Positions 24,654-35,584 of a DNA stretch of 64,000 nucleotides are shown here, in pieces (the first letter of the stretch is position 1; each line of letters opens with the position of its first letter). The notes beneath the pieces are model-generated. The model was not told where the DNA came from. It worked only from the letters and a program-made list of their open reading frames with translations, and did not search any database. The translations under genes and the position numbers were made by a program. Source of the DNA: Margaritispora aquatica (lineage: Eukaryota; Ascomycota; Leotiomycetes; Helotiales; Discinellaceae); the NCBI GenBank assembly GCA_007644065.1, contig VJWN01000008.1, positions 64,411 through 128,410 on the forward strand. Reading direction: 5' to 3'.

Positions 24654-25287
24654 GTTGTGGCAAGATCGGGTAGGGTGAGGTGAGACAAGGGGTTGAGGTG
24701 AGCTCGAGTTTGGTCTTGTGAGCTGGTTGAGACAAAGTGTGAGTTTGAGACGTTTGCATTGCTTTTTGAAGTTAATTTGAAGCATGCGTGGTTTTCAGCA
24801 GAGCAAGCAAGAGATACATGACGAATATAATTTTCACGAAATGTGTCTTGTCTCGTGCTTAACTCTGTGATGCCCTGAAGCCTTCTTAGTCTGATATCTA
24901 ACACAAAACATTTAGCTCAGTAGCAGGTCTAACTCCCTAAGCGAGATGTATAAGTGTTTTTGTTTTGTGCAGAACTGGGGTCCACCATGAGTTGGCTGTT
25001 GGCAGTACAGATTGACTCTAAAATGGCTATGACTAGCTGGATATGTTTGAAAGAAGGATTGCCATGCTCACTACACAAAGCTACTTTGGCGTTTCGAGTG
25101 TCTTCGAGACCCCGAGCTAGGTCGTTACATGTTTCCATACAACTTCAAAGACAGATGAGATCGCGATAAGTGAATGATAACCAAAAGCTGTAATTTGAAA
25201 TTCGATACAAGAAGAGTAAGATTCTAACCGAGACCTTCGACAAGTAAATGCAACAACCCACCACATACCCTCCTTCCTCAATTCAAT
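24654..25287. other. intergenic between convergent genes
   Basis: 3' flanks of the aquaporin and surface-protein genes. A TAGCTCAGTAG stretch near 24914 resembles a tRNA D-arm but has no partner T-arm. No gene recognised. Confidence 0.4.
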
Positions 25288-26227
25288 TCAAGAATACACA
25301 CCTAATTCACTCCTCCCATGCCTCCCATCAAGCTCATTCACCCGATAGCCCCCTCTCTTCGCCTGAAAGGGATCACTCCTATCATCCAGCTCCACTCCCT
25401 TCACATTCGACATCCCTATCCAAAGCGGCATCATCTCATTCTCCTTTCTTTTCCTTAGCACCAAAAATCCCGCGATTCCAAACCCTGCTAGCACAAGCAG
25501 TGCAGCTCCGACGCTGATCCCTACTTTTCCTGCTCCTGAGAGTCCTGGTTGCTGTGGTTTTGGAGTTGAGATTAGCGAGGTGGTTGAGCTGCTGGTAGGT
25601 GACGAGGTTGGGGACGTGGTGGTTTGAGATTGTGATGTTGACGTGGACATCTGACTTGATGTCGAAGTCATGGAAGAGGTAGAGCTGTTTGGTCCGATGA
25701 CTGCTGCGACGACAATGACCTGATTTGTACCACAACAAGCCATATTCCCAACACCACAGCACCAATCCGTCGAATCCACACCACTGCAAGGCGTCACAGG
25801 CACATTACCATTCTCATCCTAACGAGAGATATCAGCCTTCAACTCTTGCATCCCCAATCGGAATCGGAATCTCTGAAGAAGACCAGCTACTACTCACAGC
25901 AGCACACCCGTCAAAAGCAGTCTGACAATACGGACTCTTCCACGACGAATCCGTACATCCCTGGCGCCAGTACCCGACTCCCCATTGCGTGCTATTCGCC
26001 AAAGTGAGACCTTGCGGGAGACACGCATAGTCTGGCGGACTGCCGTAGGAGTCGATCTGCGAGCGATAGCACATCGAGAAAGGCTGGTTGGCATTGCAAG
26101 GCGTGTAGATGGTGTCAGTGGGCTTGTGGGTGTCGCCACGGTAGCATGTTGCAATGGCGAGGGTTCCTGTTATGAAGTATGCGAGGTGAACGAGGGTGTA
26201 GAGTTGTGAGGGAGTGAGGTGGATCAT
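25288..26227 (-). CDS. Cys-rich, Ser/Thr-stalked single-span surface protein (Mid2-like architecture)
   Basis: Predicted 286-residue type I membrane protein from exons 25898-26227 and 25288-25818. The order is: a hydrophobic N-terminus likely to be a signal peptide ending near ATC; an ectodomain with about a dozen cysteines, including DWCCGVGNMACCG; a 50-residue Ser/Thr stalk; one membrane span (KVGISVGAALLVLAGFGIAG); the stop-transfer RKRK; and a 60-residue cytosolic tail. This layout is common in fungal wall sensors and small surface proteins, but no specific family name is certain. The ATG at 26227 is preferred over an upstream in-frame ATG because it puts the hydrophobic segment at the start. 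Confidence 0.78.
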
Positions 26228-26858
26228 GGCGAAGAGCTTGGGTGAGTGATGTTGAGTTTTGCGATAAAGATGACGGAAGTGACGAGTAGGTTTGGTTGTT
26301 GATATTAGTGTAGTCTTACTCATATAGGAGCTAGAAGCTCTAAAAAAGAATGGCGAAGCTATGCTCTTTCATACAAAACTCGAGATGGACACCCAAAATC
26401 TTAATTCAAAGAGTAAAAGTTCGAAGCACGATAATTGGGTAAGAGGTGCATTGCCGCTCATGTACCGTCGCGGCTCAGCTGTCAGCAACGCTTATCCAGA
26501 CTTTAAGGAGAGATCTTCCTGCAGCTTGCTTGGCTGGATTTTTCCTTGGCAGGCCATCATCGTCTCAGACTTGAATTTGACGCTTCATAATGTCAGCTGA
26601 TTTCCCGACAGGTTCAATCAGCATTCGGATTTTAGCACTCAGCTGCCTTCAACCACTAAAAGATGCATTCAGCCCTATAGGGCTACCGGTATCAACGATA
26701 TCTCCAGCAAAAGCAAGGCTAAGTAAGGCCGTAGACGAAAGTGCGACTCATGTCGGCAGTTGGCATAACATGAAAATAGCTTTTGAAGCATGAAGGCCAG
26801 TCCAATGGGACAAAAAACCCAGATTTCAGGGACAAGATTATAGTACATTCACTCCAAT
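26228..26858. other. intergenic
   Basis: Promoter side of the surface-protein gene and 3' flank of the alpha/beta hydrolase gene. No coding or RNA signal was recognised. Confidence 0.4.
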
Positions 26859-27692
26859 CTAATTTAGCGAAGGGCTCACTAGTTTCCTCTCCTCTAAACT
26901 TCGCAATAATTCAACAAAACCAGGCATGAACGCCTCAGGCTCTGCTTCAAATCCCTGATGATGACCTGGTGCTACCGCCCTCACACAGCCCAGGATTTCC
27001 TGATGCTCGATCGTGGTTCTCGCATAGCACGCATCGCCACTCCTTTCCCCGACCATCACAGCAACACTCGTCCCGTTCTTCACGATCTTCCTCAAATCCG
27101 GCGTGTAAGTCGCGGGGAGGAATTCGTTCTTCCAGAAATTGGCCGGGTTCCCTGGCTCCGGGGGCGTGGTAGCCGGGACACCTTCGTCGTTATATCCGAC
27201 GAAGAGGACTCCGAAGGCAGATTGCGCCGCGAGGACGCCATCAGAGAGGTATAGATCGTGGAATGACATGAGAAGATCGTACATGGCTGTTGAGTCGGGG
27301 AGGAGTGAAAAGGTGGGTGCTTCGTGCGAGATCAGGTGCGAAGTCATGGCGGGGAAGTCGATGGCAAATTGAAAGGCGATGATACCACCGAGACTGCTTC
27401 CAAAGATGATGGATTCAGTGAAGCCGAGGGCTTTGATGACTGCTGCTACGTCTCGAGCTTGCTGGGGCAGACTGAGCATTTTGTCAACTTTGCAGACACT
27501 GGCTGACATTTGACGCCGGTCGAAGGTTGCGCAGGTGTAAAAAGGTGATAAGAGAGCCATGAGCGTGTTGTATTGTCGCCCATGGCCGTTACCACCAGGG
27601 ATGAAGGTTATGAGTGGTCCAGTACCTTGGTACCAGTAGTGTAGGTCACAGCCTTCAGTCTCGAGTGACTTGTAAACAGGATTGAAAGTCAT
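26859..27692 (-). CDS. alpha/beta-hydrolase fold enzyme
   Basis: Single-exon, 277-residue hydrolase. The oxyanion-hole strand is FIPGGNGHGRQY, the nucleophile elbow is GSSLGG (Ser near residue 100), and the late GHHQGFE supplies the catalytic His. ISHEAPTF after strand 6 is typical of small esterase or peroxidase-like members of the superfamily. The substrate cannot be read from the sequence. No signal peptide is present, so it is probably cytosolic. It is followed by a short promoter region of 247 bp before the next gene. Confidence 0.85.
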   Translation of the reverse strand: MTFNPVYKSLETEGCDLHYWYQGTGPLITFIPGGNGHGRQYNTLMALLSPFYTCATFDRRQMSASVCKVDKMLSLPQQARDVAAVIKALGFTESIIFGSSLGGIIAFQFAIDFPAMTSHLISHEAPTFSLLPDSTAMYDLLMSFHDLYLSDGVLAAQSAFGVLFVGYNDEGVPATTPPEPGNPANFWKNEFLPATYTPDLRKIVKNGTSVAVMVGERSGDACYARTTIEHQEILGCVRAVAPGHHQGFEAEPEAFMPGFVELLRSLEERKLVSPSLN

Positions 27693-27939
27693 TTTGAGCC
27701 GAGTTGTTTTTTTTTGTGAATCTCTATAATAAAATTCATGCCAGAGGCAGTCAGTCTATCACTATATTTCAATCCGCAAGAGCTATTCAGCCTAAAAGGA
27801 ACCCTTCACGTGCCATTCCTCTACAGCATAAGCTGCCAAGACTCGGTCTGACTCAACCTACCTTGAATATGAAGATAACAAGTAGGTTGTATATAAAAAG
27901 ACATTAAATGTATCGCTGCCGTAGTTCGTTCTGTCGGCT

Positions 27940-28891
27940 TTAGTGGAAAGGGTGGAATTCAGCCACAAACCACTTTTCATCCCGCCATGCTGTCCTTCCC
28001 GGCCAATTGTACGTCACTGCTCCGTCGACGAGATTGGCTTCAATTATTTCCCACGTTGCATCAGATGGGGCTGCAATTGAGAAAGGGACCCTAACCGTGG
28101 GATCTCCAAGGTGATCTTCAAATCTTTCAGGCTCAATTTGTGTTGGCCCCAAGACAAGAGCAAGACGAGGTTTTGCGTGTGCTGGCTTGAACCGAACCTC
28201 CAAATCGCGATAACCCATGTTGTCAGCGATCAGGCCGACATTCCATCGAACGATATTTAGTCCTAGAAGACCTGCAATTCGTAATACTCCTTGAAAGGGT
28301 GGCAAAAATCTGATGGTGATAATTGCTAGAGAAGTCATGACTTTCTGTATGCTATACCGATTCCAGTCAAACTCTGTTCGCCAAGGGTGTGGTGCAATGT
28401 CGAGATATTTCACTTGAGACATGGTATGCGTGTATTGACTCATTAACTTCACAAGATCCTTCTTTGCATTCTTCCCAGCAAGGAAGATGGTATCTTTGGT
28501 AAAATCGATGTAGATACCCTTGCTGCCATACGTGTCGAACTTACGCTTGTAACAGCTGAGAAATATTGTACGAGCCTCGCGGTTCACTAGAAGAAGTGCT
28601 TCAACAGAGTGTAGGTTGCAAGGTCGATCAGAGTGACGTTTCAGGGTGATAACTCGGGGGATAAGAGTTAGCCTCCACTAGAAATTATCAGTAAGATATC
28701 TCAAAGAAAGAAATTAGTTGCGATATCGTCTAGTGTTTTTCAAGACGTCTATTCTTCATTTTTGCGAGGCTCTGCGCGCACGAGGGGATGTAGGATATTA
28801 TGCTTACTATCATGAATCTGAGCTCGGCCGGTAGAGTCGCAAATAAGTGAAACGAAGGAGAGATGCTTTGATCTGATCCATGTAATTCCAT
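27940..28891 (-). CDS. 2EXR-domain protein 2
   Basis: Two exons, 28808-28891 and 27940-28677, separated by a 130-bp intron, give 273 residues. The first exon encodes a 28-residue start ending FATLPAELRFMI. Splicing continues it as WRLTLIPRVITL and then LLLVNREARTIF, rebuilding the complete 2EXR signature (LPxELR..IW, PR, xxxCREAR-like helix). The second exon alone would start in mid-domain, which makes the splice convincing. The function is unknown. It is divergent from the next 2EXR gene (start 29611) across 719 bp. Confidence 0.8.
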
Positions 28892-29610
28892 TTTGATAAA
28901 GGTGAATAGATGAACCGAATAACGCGCAGTTATCTGAGGTAAAATTTGAGTGCTTATGTCAAAATATCGAGACGTTCAACGTCAGTATGTATACATACAA
29001 GAAGTGAGTGGTCGTGGTATGGTGAATGAGATATTCAAATGCAAAAATAAACACTGTTTGGCTTGTCGTTTGGGGACTGCCTGATGTTCAAGCAGATGGT
29101 GTAAATGCCGATACTGAGCTATACGCTAAAGCAGTGGGATGAAATGTCTAAGACGTTTTAATGATATTGCATTCTAGTTTGAATGATTTCAAATATGCTG
29201 AGCTCGAGATGATTAATGTTCATGTTAATGTTTGATGGTTGATGTTGATGTTGTATGAATTAAGAATTAAGGAATTAGGTAAGATATGATGTGGCAGTGC
29301 AGACAAATGGTCTGAATCACATGATAGTCTTGGCATATCGGGACTTTAGTTCTTCCGATGCCGGTCATGCTACCTTCAGCTCCTTCATGTCATCGTATCA
29401 TCCTGAAAATCTGACACTTAGAACATCTTACATCTCATGAGAGGACCACGCAGTCTTCCTATGAATAGATTTAAATGCAGAATTACTTAAGATATAGAGA
29501 ATTCTATTACCGTGGATCCAGCATCAGACTCTCGCTACATCTGTTCCAAGAACCGTATGAGAAGCTGAAATCCGCCACGTAACCTCATCCACTTAAGATA
29601 ATCGTCCACT
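28892..29610. other. intergenic between two divergent 2EXR genes
   Basis: AT-rich shared upstream region. It contains TCACATGA at 29317-29324 and short ATGTT/GATGTT repeats around 29215-29255. No coding signal was seen. Confidence 0.45.
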
Positions 29611-30771
29611 ATGGAGAGTCTAAGAGATGGAGAAAGATCTAATGCCATACAATACGGATCACAAACTGCGCCAGCTTACGCAAGTTCTCAGCATACGTTA
29701 ACCTGGCAATGCTATGACAGCAGTGCACTCTTGGAGTTTACAATCTTCTCGAAATTACTACCTGAAATCCGTTCTACGATTTGGCGAGCAGCTATCACTC
29801 CTCGGATCATCAAATGGACCAGGACTCAAAACACGAACAGCTTTGCGGTCCCTACCGGGACATTTCCCCTCTTCGATGTGTGCGTTGAGTCTCGTCAGGT
29901 GGTGATGCTGTATGGAGAGTATCGAGACATCTCAACCACGTCGACACCAATATATTTCAGCCCAATATTCGATTATCTATTCTTTGATGCTGGCTGGATC
30001 CATCTGGTTCGAGCTGGACCCATTCCGGACCCGTTAGACTTCATCCTTCCTGATTTCGCGGATGTGCGCAAAATTATGGTGCATCCAAATTTCACAGAGA
30101 AGAGAAAGAAACCCTCAACGTTGTTCGAACGACTACCCAAGCTCAATCAGCTGTTGGTCGGGGCAGATGAAAAGTCGATGGGTGCTCACAAGAAGTTTAT
30201 TTTGGACACTTTCTACGATGCTAAGAAGTACTATGAAGCAAAAGTGATGAAGGAGAATCCAAATGCAAAGATACCGCATATAGCTGTCGGATGTTTGGGA
30301 TGGAGAGGTGCTGAGCGAATGAGTCTACGTCACGGGGCTGAGGACAATCGACAGTTGGTTGGGATATTTCAGAAAGACTTCGAGATGACCAATCATCTTA
30401 ATGCTGTTAGGGAAGAGGAAAGACAATTCCTCGAACAGTCATTTAGGATGACTCGGCCTAAATTGACATTACACCTTCGACCTGTACAGCATGAAGAGGA
30501 AGCATGCGAAGAAGTCGACAATGATGGAAAAGACACCAATGATGTGAATGTGGATGTGGATATGAATCCACCTTCATATTCGAAAGTCGACAAATATTCG
30601 ATCAGCGAGGGCAAACCACTCAAAGACAGCATGGGTTTAGGTCCAAGTCCTTCCAGTGAGCACGATCCAAACAACAAAGGAAAGCCGAGGAACTGGTTCA
30701 ATCGAATGCTCAGAGGGCAGATACTCAGTCTTGGGAACTCCTCTGCGGTGATTGTGAAGAGGAAGGAGTAA
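29611..30771 (+). CDS. 2EXR-domain protein 3
   Basis: Intronless, 386 residues. The domain runs from FTIFSKLLPEIRSTIWRAAI through TPRIIKW to FDVCVESRQVVMLYGEY (residues about 45-110). After it comes IYFSPIFDYLFFDAG, the second conserved block of this family. The last 100 residues are acidic and low in complexity (DDG/DVNVDVD-like), ending in a short basic stretch with RNWFNRMLRGQ. No membrane span or signal peptide. The molecular role is unknown. Confidence 0.8.
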   Translation: MESLRDGERSNAIQYGSQTAPAYASSQHTLTWQCYDSSALLEFTIFSKLLPEIRSTIWRAAITPRIIKWTRTQNTNSFAVPTGTFPLFDVCVESRQVVMLYGEYRDISTTSTPIYFSPIFDYLFFDAGWIHLVRAGPIPDPLDFILPDFADVRKIMVHPNFTEKRKKPSTLFERLPKLNQLLVGADEKSMGAHKKFILDTFYDAKKYYEAKVMKENPNAKIPHIAVGCLGWRGAERMSLRHGAEDNRQLVGIFQKDFEMTNHLNAVREEERQFLEQSFRMTRPKLTLHLRPVQHEEEACEEVDNDGKDTNDVNVDVDMNPPSYSKVDKYSISEGKPLKDSMGLGPSPSSEHDPNNKGKPRNWFNRMLRGQILSLGNSSAVIVKRKE

Positions 30772-31536
30772 ATGATATCGAACTTGCAGCTGGAGAAGAG
30801 TCGCTCATCACATGATGAGTGATTATTAGTATCACAGGTGCGAAGACGGGAATTCTAGCACATTGACATTGGGTCGGCTATCTGTTCACCAAAGAAGCCC
30901 GTTGCCCTTCCCAAATGCTCATCTAGGACGATTTCTCTATGGATTTCCTCTGCCTCTGTTACATATCTTTTGGACTTCAGCATCGGAGGCTCAAGATATG
31001 AATACCTAATTCATAACTATTTGCTTGAGCATAAAACTCGACTAGACCTCAAATTATTCACCAGGATAGCATAAGCGAGCATCAACACGGCTGACGATTG
31101 CAAGGTCAATGAACTATCTCATACCAGCATAAAGTACGATCTGATGATAAATGATAGGTAGGAACCTTTTCAAGGGCAATCGCTCAAGGTATAGACATCA
31201 GTGCCTGCCCTGGGTTATTTAAGGGGGTTCGCAGGCGGTCTACAGCACTGGCGGTGAAGCACCGCCCGGATATCTAATCCCCTGCCATCCCGTTGCGACC
31301 CGGCACTTTCTACTTTCGCTTCCGCTGATTCTTGGGAAGGTCTACCCGAGGCGAAATACTCCCCAGGTAGTTGGCGACTGACTGATTTGAAGCGACTTCA
31401 TCTACTTCTTCTGTTTGTTTTTCTGCATCACGACAAAGAGAACAAGAAGTTACTCTTTTCTTCCATGAGCGAAAGACTACTCATCCTCCCTACCTAAACA
31501 CACCCAGTCCTCTTACTCTCCTTTCAAGTTCTCGCG
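30772..31536. other. intergenic between two 2EXR genes
   Basis: Contains a TCACATGA octamer at 30808-30815 inside a CTCATCA-CA-TGATGAG hairpin, an inverted repeat GGCGGTG-AAG-CACCGCC at 31250-31266, and a TTATTTAAGGGGG tract near 31216. No gene recognised. Confidence 0.45.
31250..31266. repeat. short perfect inverted repeat in 2EXR promoter
   Basis: GGCGGTG and CACCGCC arms with a 3-nt loop, about 270 bp before the start codon of the 31537 gene. Confidence 0.6.
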
Positions 31537-32544
31537 ATGCTATTCCACTGGTATGGCAAGCTTCTAGCTAAAGCTTCAGAGCCACTTATGCCAACCTTCA
31601 TGTTTGACCCAGAGCTGGAACTCATCAATCGCCGCATCTCCCAAATAGTACCGGACGCATGCCTTGAACTGTTCTACCAATGGATCATCAATCTGGACAA
31701 CTTCCAGCATCTTCCCGATACCCACTGTGAGCTATACCATCAATGGACGATGTGTACGACGTTTCACGCGTTCCCCAAGCTCCCCATTGAGGTGCGCTTC
31801 AGGATCTTTCGCTACATCGATCTTCAAGGACGCAAGCTTGTAGCTAGGGTTGAAGGATCCTACAGTCGCACTCTACAGAGTCGAGCATCTGCACCCATCG
31901 CGTTACGCATCAATCAAGAGAGTCGCAATGAAACCCTGCGCTACTACGAAAAGCCATATGATTGCAAGCCAGACAACCGCCAAGTCGAGCGCGTTTTCCA
32001 TCGCGGCTACTTCAATCCCGACGTCGATATTGTTAGTATTGCCGATACGTGCGCTCTCGGAATCCTATGCGACGAGATCCAAACCTTTGCTTCAAGTCGG
32101 CACAATAAGGGAGTTGTGGCCGGAGAGGCTTTCAACACAATCCAGCATCTCGAGGTGACAAAATGCAACTGGCATGAGGCCGATTTCATGGGATGGCAAA
32201 AGCTATATCGTGATTGGGACATGTCTTTCTGGCACCCACATTTAGGACGACATCTCCCACTACACGGCGATCGTCATTTCACCTTTTTCGGCCTCTTCCC
32301 CAGTCTTGAAACACTGACAATCATTGCTGGTGGGGCTGGCTTGAGGACCGCGTCGCAGGCGTTCAGCTGCTTGTGGGCTCTGACTTGGTTCTTCTCGGAG
32401 CTGAGAGATAAGCATGGCTACAAGGTGCCACACATCAAGATTAAGATGCAGTGCCATGAGTGGAATTCGAGAGAGTGTGAGATTTGCGACTGGCAAGAGG
32501 TGGAAGAGGGCATTTTCCCATTTCCGCTTGAAAGAGGCACTTGA
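31537..32544 (+). CDS. 2EXR-domain protein 4
   Basis: Intronless, 335 residues. The N-terminus has a near-repeat: LELFYQWIINLD and CELYHQWTMCTT. The domain follows: FHAFPKLPIEVRFRIFRYID, a degenerate PR-strand (GRKLVARVEG) and ALRINQESRNETLRYY. The middle block NPDVDIVSIAD corresponds to the family's second conserved strand pair. There is a Cys-rich end, CHEWNSRECEICDW. The function is unknown. Like the 21425 gene it has a TFHxF segment just before LPxEVR, suggesting these two are the closest relatives in the cluster. Confidence 0.75.
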   Translation: MLFHWYGKLLAKASEPLMPTFMFDPELELINRRISQIVPDACLELFYQWIINLDNFQHLPDTHCELYHQWTMCTTFHAFPKLPIEVRFRIFRYIDLQGRKLVARVEGSYSRTLQSRASAPIALRINQESRNETLRYYEKPYDCKPDNRQVERVFHRGYFNPDVDIVSIADTCALGILCDEIQTFASSRHNKGVVAGEAFNTIQHLEVTKCNWHEADFMGWQKLYRDWDMSFWHPHLGRHLPLHGDRHFTFFGLFPSLETLTIIAGGAGLRTASQAFSCLWALTWFFSELRDKHGYKVPHIKIKMQCHEWNSRECEICDWQEVEEGIFPFPLERGT

Positions 32545-33782
32545 AGATACAGTTAGAAGGGTTGTACGGTGGGCAAAAAGTTTGGCGCATGGAGTTTGGT
32601 CGCTGCTGGTCATCGAATACTGTGCTTGGTATGCATGTATGTGTACGTGATGAAGGGAGTTTGATTGCAGTCATGAATCAGTTTATGAGTTTGCGCAATG
32701 GGGTTCTGCACCTTACTTGCTCTTTGTATTTTTTTGATTGCTTCTTCAATCAATTGCTTGTTTGATTTTGCAACCTTTGTCATGATTATTCAACTGCATT
32801 CAATTTGGAGAGTTCTTAAATATCAAGACCGTGCCTGTAAATCGTCGTTTCTGTGCTGATTTCCTTAGATGCCATTGATACGGAGTGGAGGTGAGTATGA
32901 ACAGGTTGCTCCCAACTCTAGGACTTGCAGATGTGAAGTCAGTCCTGTGAGTATTGCCTCAGTTCATATGGTACTTCCCAATACCATCTCACCTCACCCC
33001 ACCGAGATAGGTAGCCTAGCGCTTCACAGCATATGATATTGATGCCTAATGCTACCTTTGATACCTCAGTTGAACAAGACAACTTTCCGTATAGGATGTC
33101 TATAAATATGGACGAAGGATTCATGTCTCTCATTAATACTCAAATCCGTTTTTCCTGCTGAGTTGTAGTACGGACTGGGCAATAAATATCATCTCGCTTT
33201 CATTGCTTTTCAACATTGGGTTTTCTGCTACGTATTCATCGCGTGCTTAAATTAACTCGGCATGATCTCCTTTGAGCTTTCAGTGTGCTTGAATAGATGT
33301 GCGCTATCTGATTATCTTAGTATATAGATATATAAAAAGAGATATCTTCATCTATTACTTCATTCGAGCTTGTGTGTTTCCTTAGCTGAACATTGAAATG
33401 CTTGGTATTACCTCTTGAGTCTCACCACCTGTCTCCGCCGAGAGAGGTACTGGATCGATGTTATGATACCTACCTCCAGGTACCTACTGTCTACTGTTGC
33501 CAGTATAAACGGGCAAGTCTAAGCGTGAGCTGGACCTGGGAGGTGTGGTAGCCGGATCATGTGATCTGTGGGACCGCGACCCAAATTCGCGTGTTTTAGT
33601 TCCTATTGTTTTCTAGGTTCGCGGCCAACATAAATTTACAAGATAATTTTCTACTTAATTGCACGACAATTAGTTGCAAAAATTCTCAACGCTAGAATAG
33701 ACCTCATACTGATACTACATCATTAACAGCCGGTCTCTAACGCTGCGAAATCAACAACGTCTTTAACGAGAACCGCATCAGT
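32545..33782. other. intergenic, 1.2 kb
   Basis: AT-rich. Contains CCAGGTACCTACTG near 33476 and TCATGTGA at 33557-33564. The 5' part of the next gene may lie in the last few hundred bases, but no exon could be assigned. Confidence 0.4.
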
Positions 33783-34301
33783 CCTTCCACGAAATACAAA
33801 TACACCGATGTTATCATCTGGAATACCCGAACCACACTTACATCATACTTGGTACCCAAGTTCTTCAATCCTAGTATGGAGACACTCTGCCTCGACGGCA
33901 CGAAGTTTTGGTTTGAGGGCTGCTATCTTGATCATCTGTCGCTTCCAAGCAAGGAATCTCTAGCTACTGTCACACGTCTTGAGATCGGCAATTTCTACTT
34001 CGAGCCTATATTCGAGACTGGCCTCCGCGTTCTGTTGTTCAAAGAACCCTCCAACGGCTCGTTATTGCCTGGCATGGGAAAGACTATCATTTTGAAACAC
34101 TTTAAGGGACTAAATGAGTTAAACCTCAGAGTGGGACGATATGCTGGCGCTTTGATGGAGGATGGTGTACCCGAGAAGGTCTTGGACTGGGTGGGATTGT
34201 TCCTAAAGCATTTGGCGGAGAAGGATAGGAATTTTAAAATCCCCAAAGTCACTTTGGATCTAACCAAGTGTGTCTACGAGTTTTTTGATCCCGCAGCTTA
34301 G
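33783..34301 (+). CDS. unidentified protein, copy 1 of a diverged tandem pair, 5' end unresolved
   Basis: Open from about 33741 to the stop at 34299-34301. The first in-frame ATG is at 33876, but similarity to the downstream broken copy begins earlier, at TSYLVPKFFNP, so coding must start upstream, probably after an acceptor at 33780-33781 (CATCAG). Landmarks are GTKFWFEG, YLDHLSLP, IGNFYFEP, ETGLRVLLF, KHFKGLNEL and FKIPKVTLDLTK. No family recognised. It may be the C-terminal part of an F-box- or 2EXR-like protein (inference), and it may itself be a fragment. Confidence 0.45.
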   Translation, partial: PSTKYKYTDVIIWNTRTTLTSYLVPKFFNPSMETLCLDGTKFWFEGCYLDHLSLPSKESLATVTRLEIGNFYFEPIFETGLRVLLFKEPSNGSLLPGMGKTIILKHFKGLNELNLRVGRYAGALMEDGVPEKVLDWVGLFLKHLAEKDRNFKIPKVTLDLTKCVYEFFDPAA

Positions 34302-34888
34302 TCGGGTTGCAATGGTCTCGGTTTGGCGAATGCGGCGTACGTTGGAAAAGAAGCTCGCTGTGGTGATCCCACATGCTTCATTTGAATGAAGGGGTGGTCA
34401 TTGAGGACAGTCGGTCTTAATGAAATGGCGGGATTGGATTGTTGTTATGTATGATATAAGAAAATAATTTGAGGGAGTGCTGGGCTGGGCAGTTTGCAAT
34501 ATGCCGAAATCAGCACACATTGGGTGACCTCAGTCGCTTCCATCATTAGCATCGCTGTCACGAGACTTTTCTGGTAGACCATACAGACTGGGGGTCCCGT
34601 CAATCAATAGCGTAGTACCTTAGTCAGGTTAGATAGTTTTGTAATGCAGGCTTTTTTCCAGTTCCTTTCCTTGGTAGATTGTCACTCGCTTAATATCTTG
34701 ACACCCCTCCCCCTCCGCTGAATTCCGCTTGATTTGCTTGACTACATTTTCTTTCATCTGGTTTCACACATCGCTCTGCTTGCTTAAACGCTTGGTAAAT
34801 TTCATCAAATACGTAGATTTATAGGATCAATCCTCATCCGAGAAAGTTGCGTGGTATAAGGTAATGCGTCTCCAGAAGATCTAAGACG
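34302..34888. other. intergenic between the two tandem copies
   Basis: T-rich spacer. No coding signal or repeat shared with the flanks was noticed. Confidence 0.35.
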
Positions 34889-35360
34889 GTTAAATCATCG
34901 ATAACTTCCTATTTCGGACCCAAGTTCTTCAAGCCTGATCTAGATGCCCTGCATCTAAAGGGAGTCAAGTTCTAGATTAGCGGCATTTATCTAGACGAAA
35001 TCTCGCTCCTCCTCAGAGAAGCCTTGAATCGCGTTCAAATATTTGACATTGGAGAGTTACGGTGGGAGGATGGTGTCGAGTCTGGTTTACACGTACTTTT
35101 GGAGAGTGCGCCGGTCAATGGTACCACGGCGAGATTCATGGAGTCCGCTATGTTGGTCAGACACTTTGCGGGCTTCGAAAGACTGGACTTGAGGGCTGAA
35201 GAATTTACGGGGGGCTTGCTGGAAGAAGGGAACGGAGACCTAGCGCGTCGCTTTGTCAAGTTTGTTCGTGGAGGTTATGGCGAAGAAGGTGAAGCGCTTC
35301 AAGATCTCAGAGATTAATCTGGATTTAAATAAGGGCGTGGTGGACCGTTATTGGTTTTGA
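34889..35360 (+). pseudogene. broken tandem copy 2 of the unidentified gene at 33783
   Basis: Reads TSYFGPKFFKP, HLKGVKF, then a TAG stop at 34973-34975 exactly where copy 1 has Trp (TGG). The frame continues with IYLDEISL, IGELRWED, ESGLHVLL and RHFAGFERL. At about 35264 the frame shifts by one base. The new frame gives RFKISEINLDLNKG, matching copy 1's NFKIPKVTLDLTK, and runs to TGA at 35358-35360. One nonsense codon plus one frameshift with both flanks still alignable indicates a decayed paralogue rather than an unrelated open stretch. Confidence 0.75.
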
Positions 35361-35584
35361 TTGCGTTGAAACATGTAGATCGTATTGTACATAAATAGAA
35401 GCGTGTACACATAAATGCCTGATTTATTCATAAATGTGCACATGAATGGTGTTGGATCAAATGCCTATCTCGCATACACACTTTCTGCGGGTGAAGCCAA
35501 GTAGCTAGCCCCAAACTGTTGTCTTCCTCGGCATGCATGAAATCCAATTGTATTTATTAGGTCGTAACGTACACTATCTACAAA

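Noticed and set aside
24413..24904. 163-codon minus-strand frame over the aquaporin 3' half
   Set aside because: Antisense shadow of the channel gene with no recognisable features.
24905..24960. tRNA-like D-arm TTTAGCTCAGTAG
   Set aside because: No T-arm (GGTTCGA) or acceptor stem follows at the right distance.
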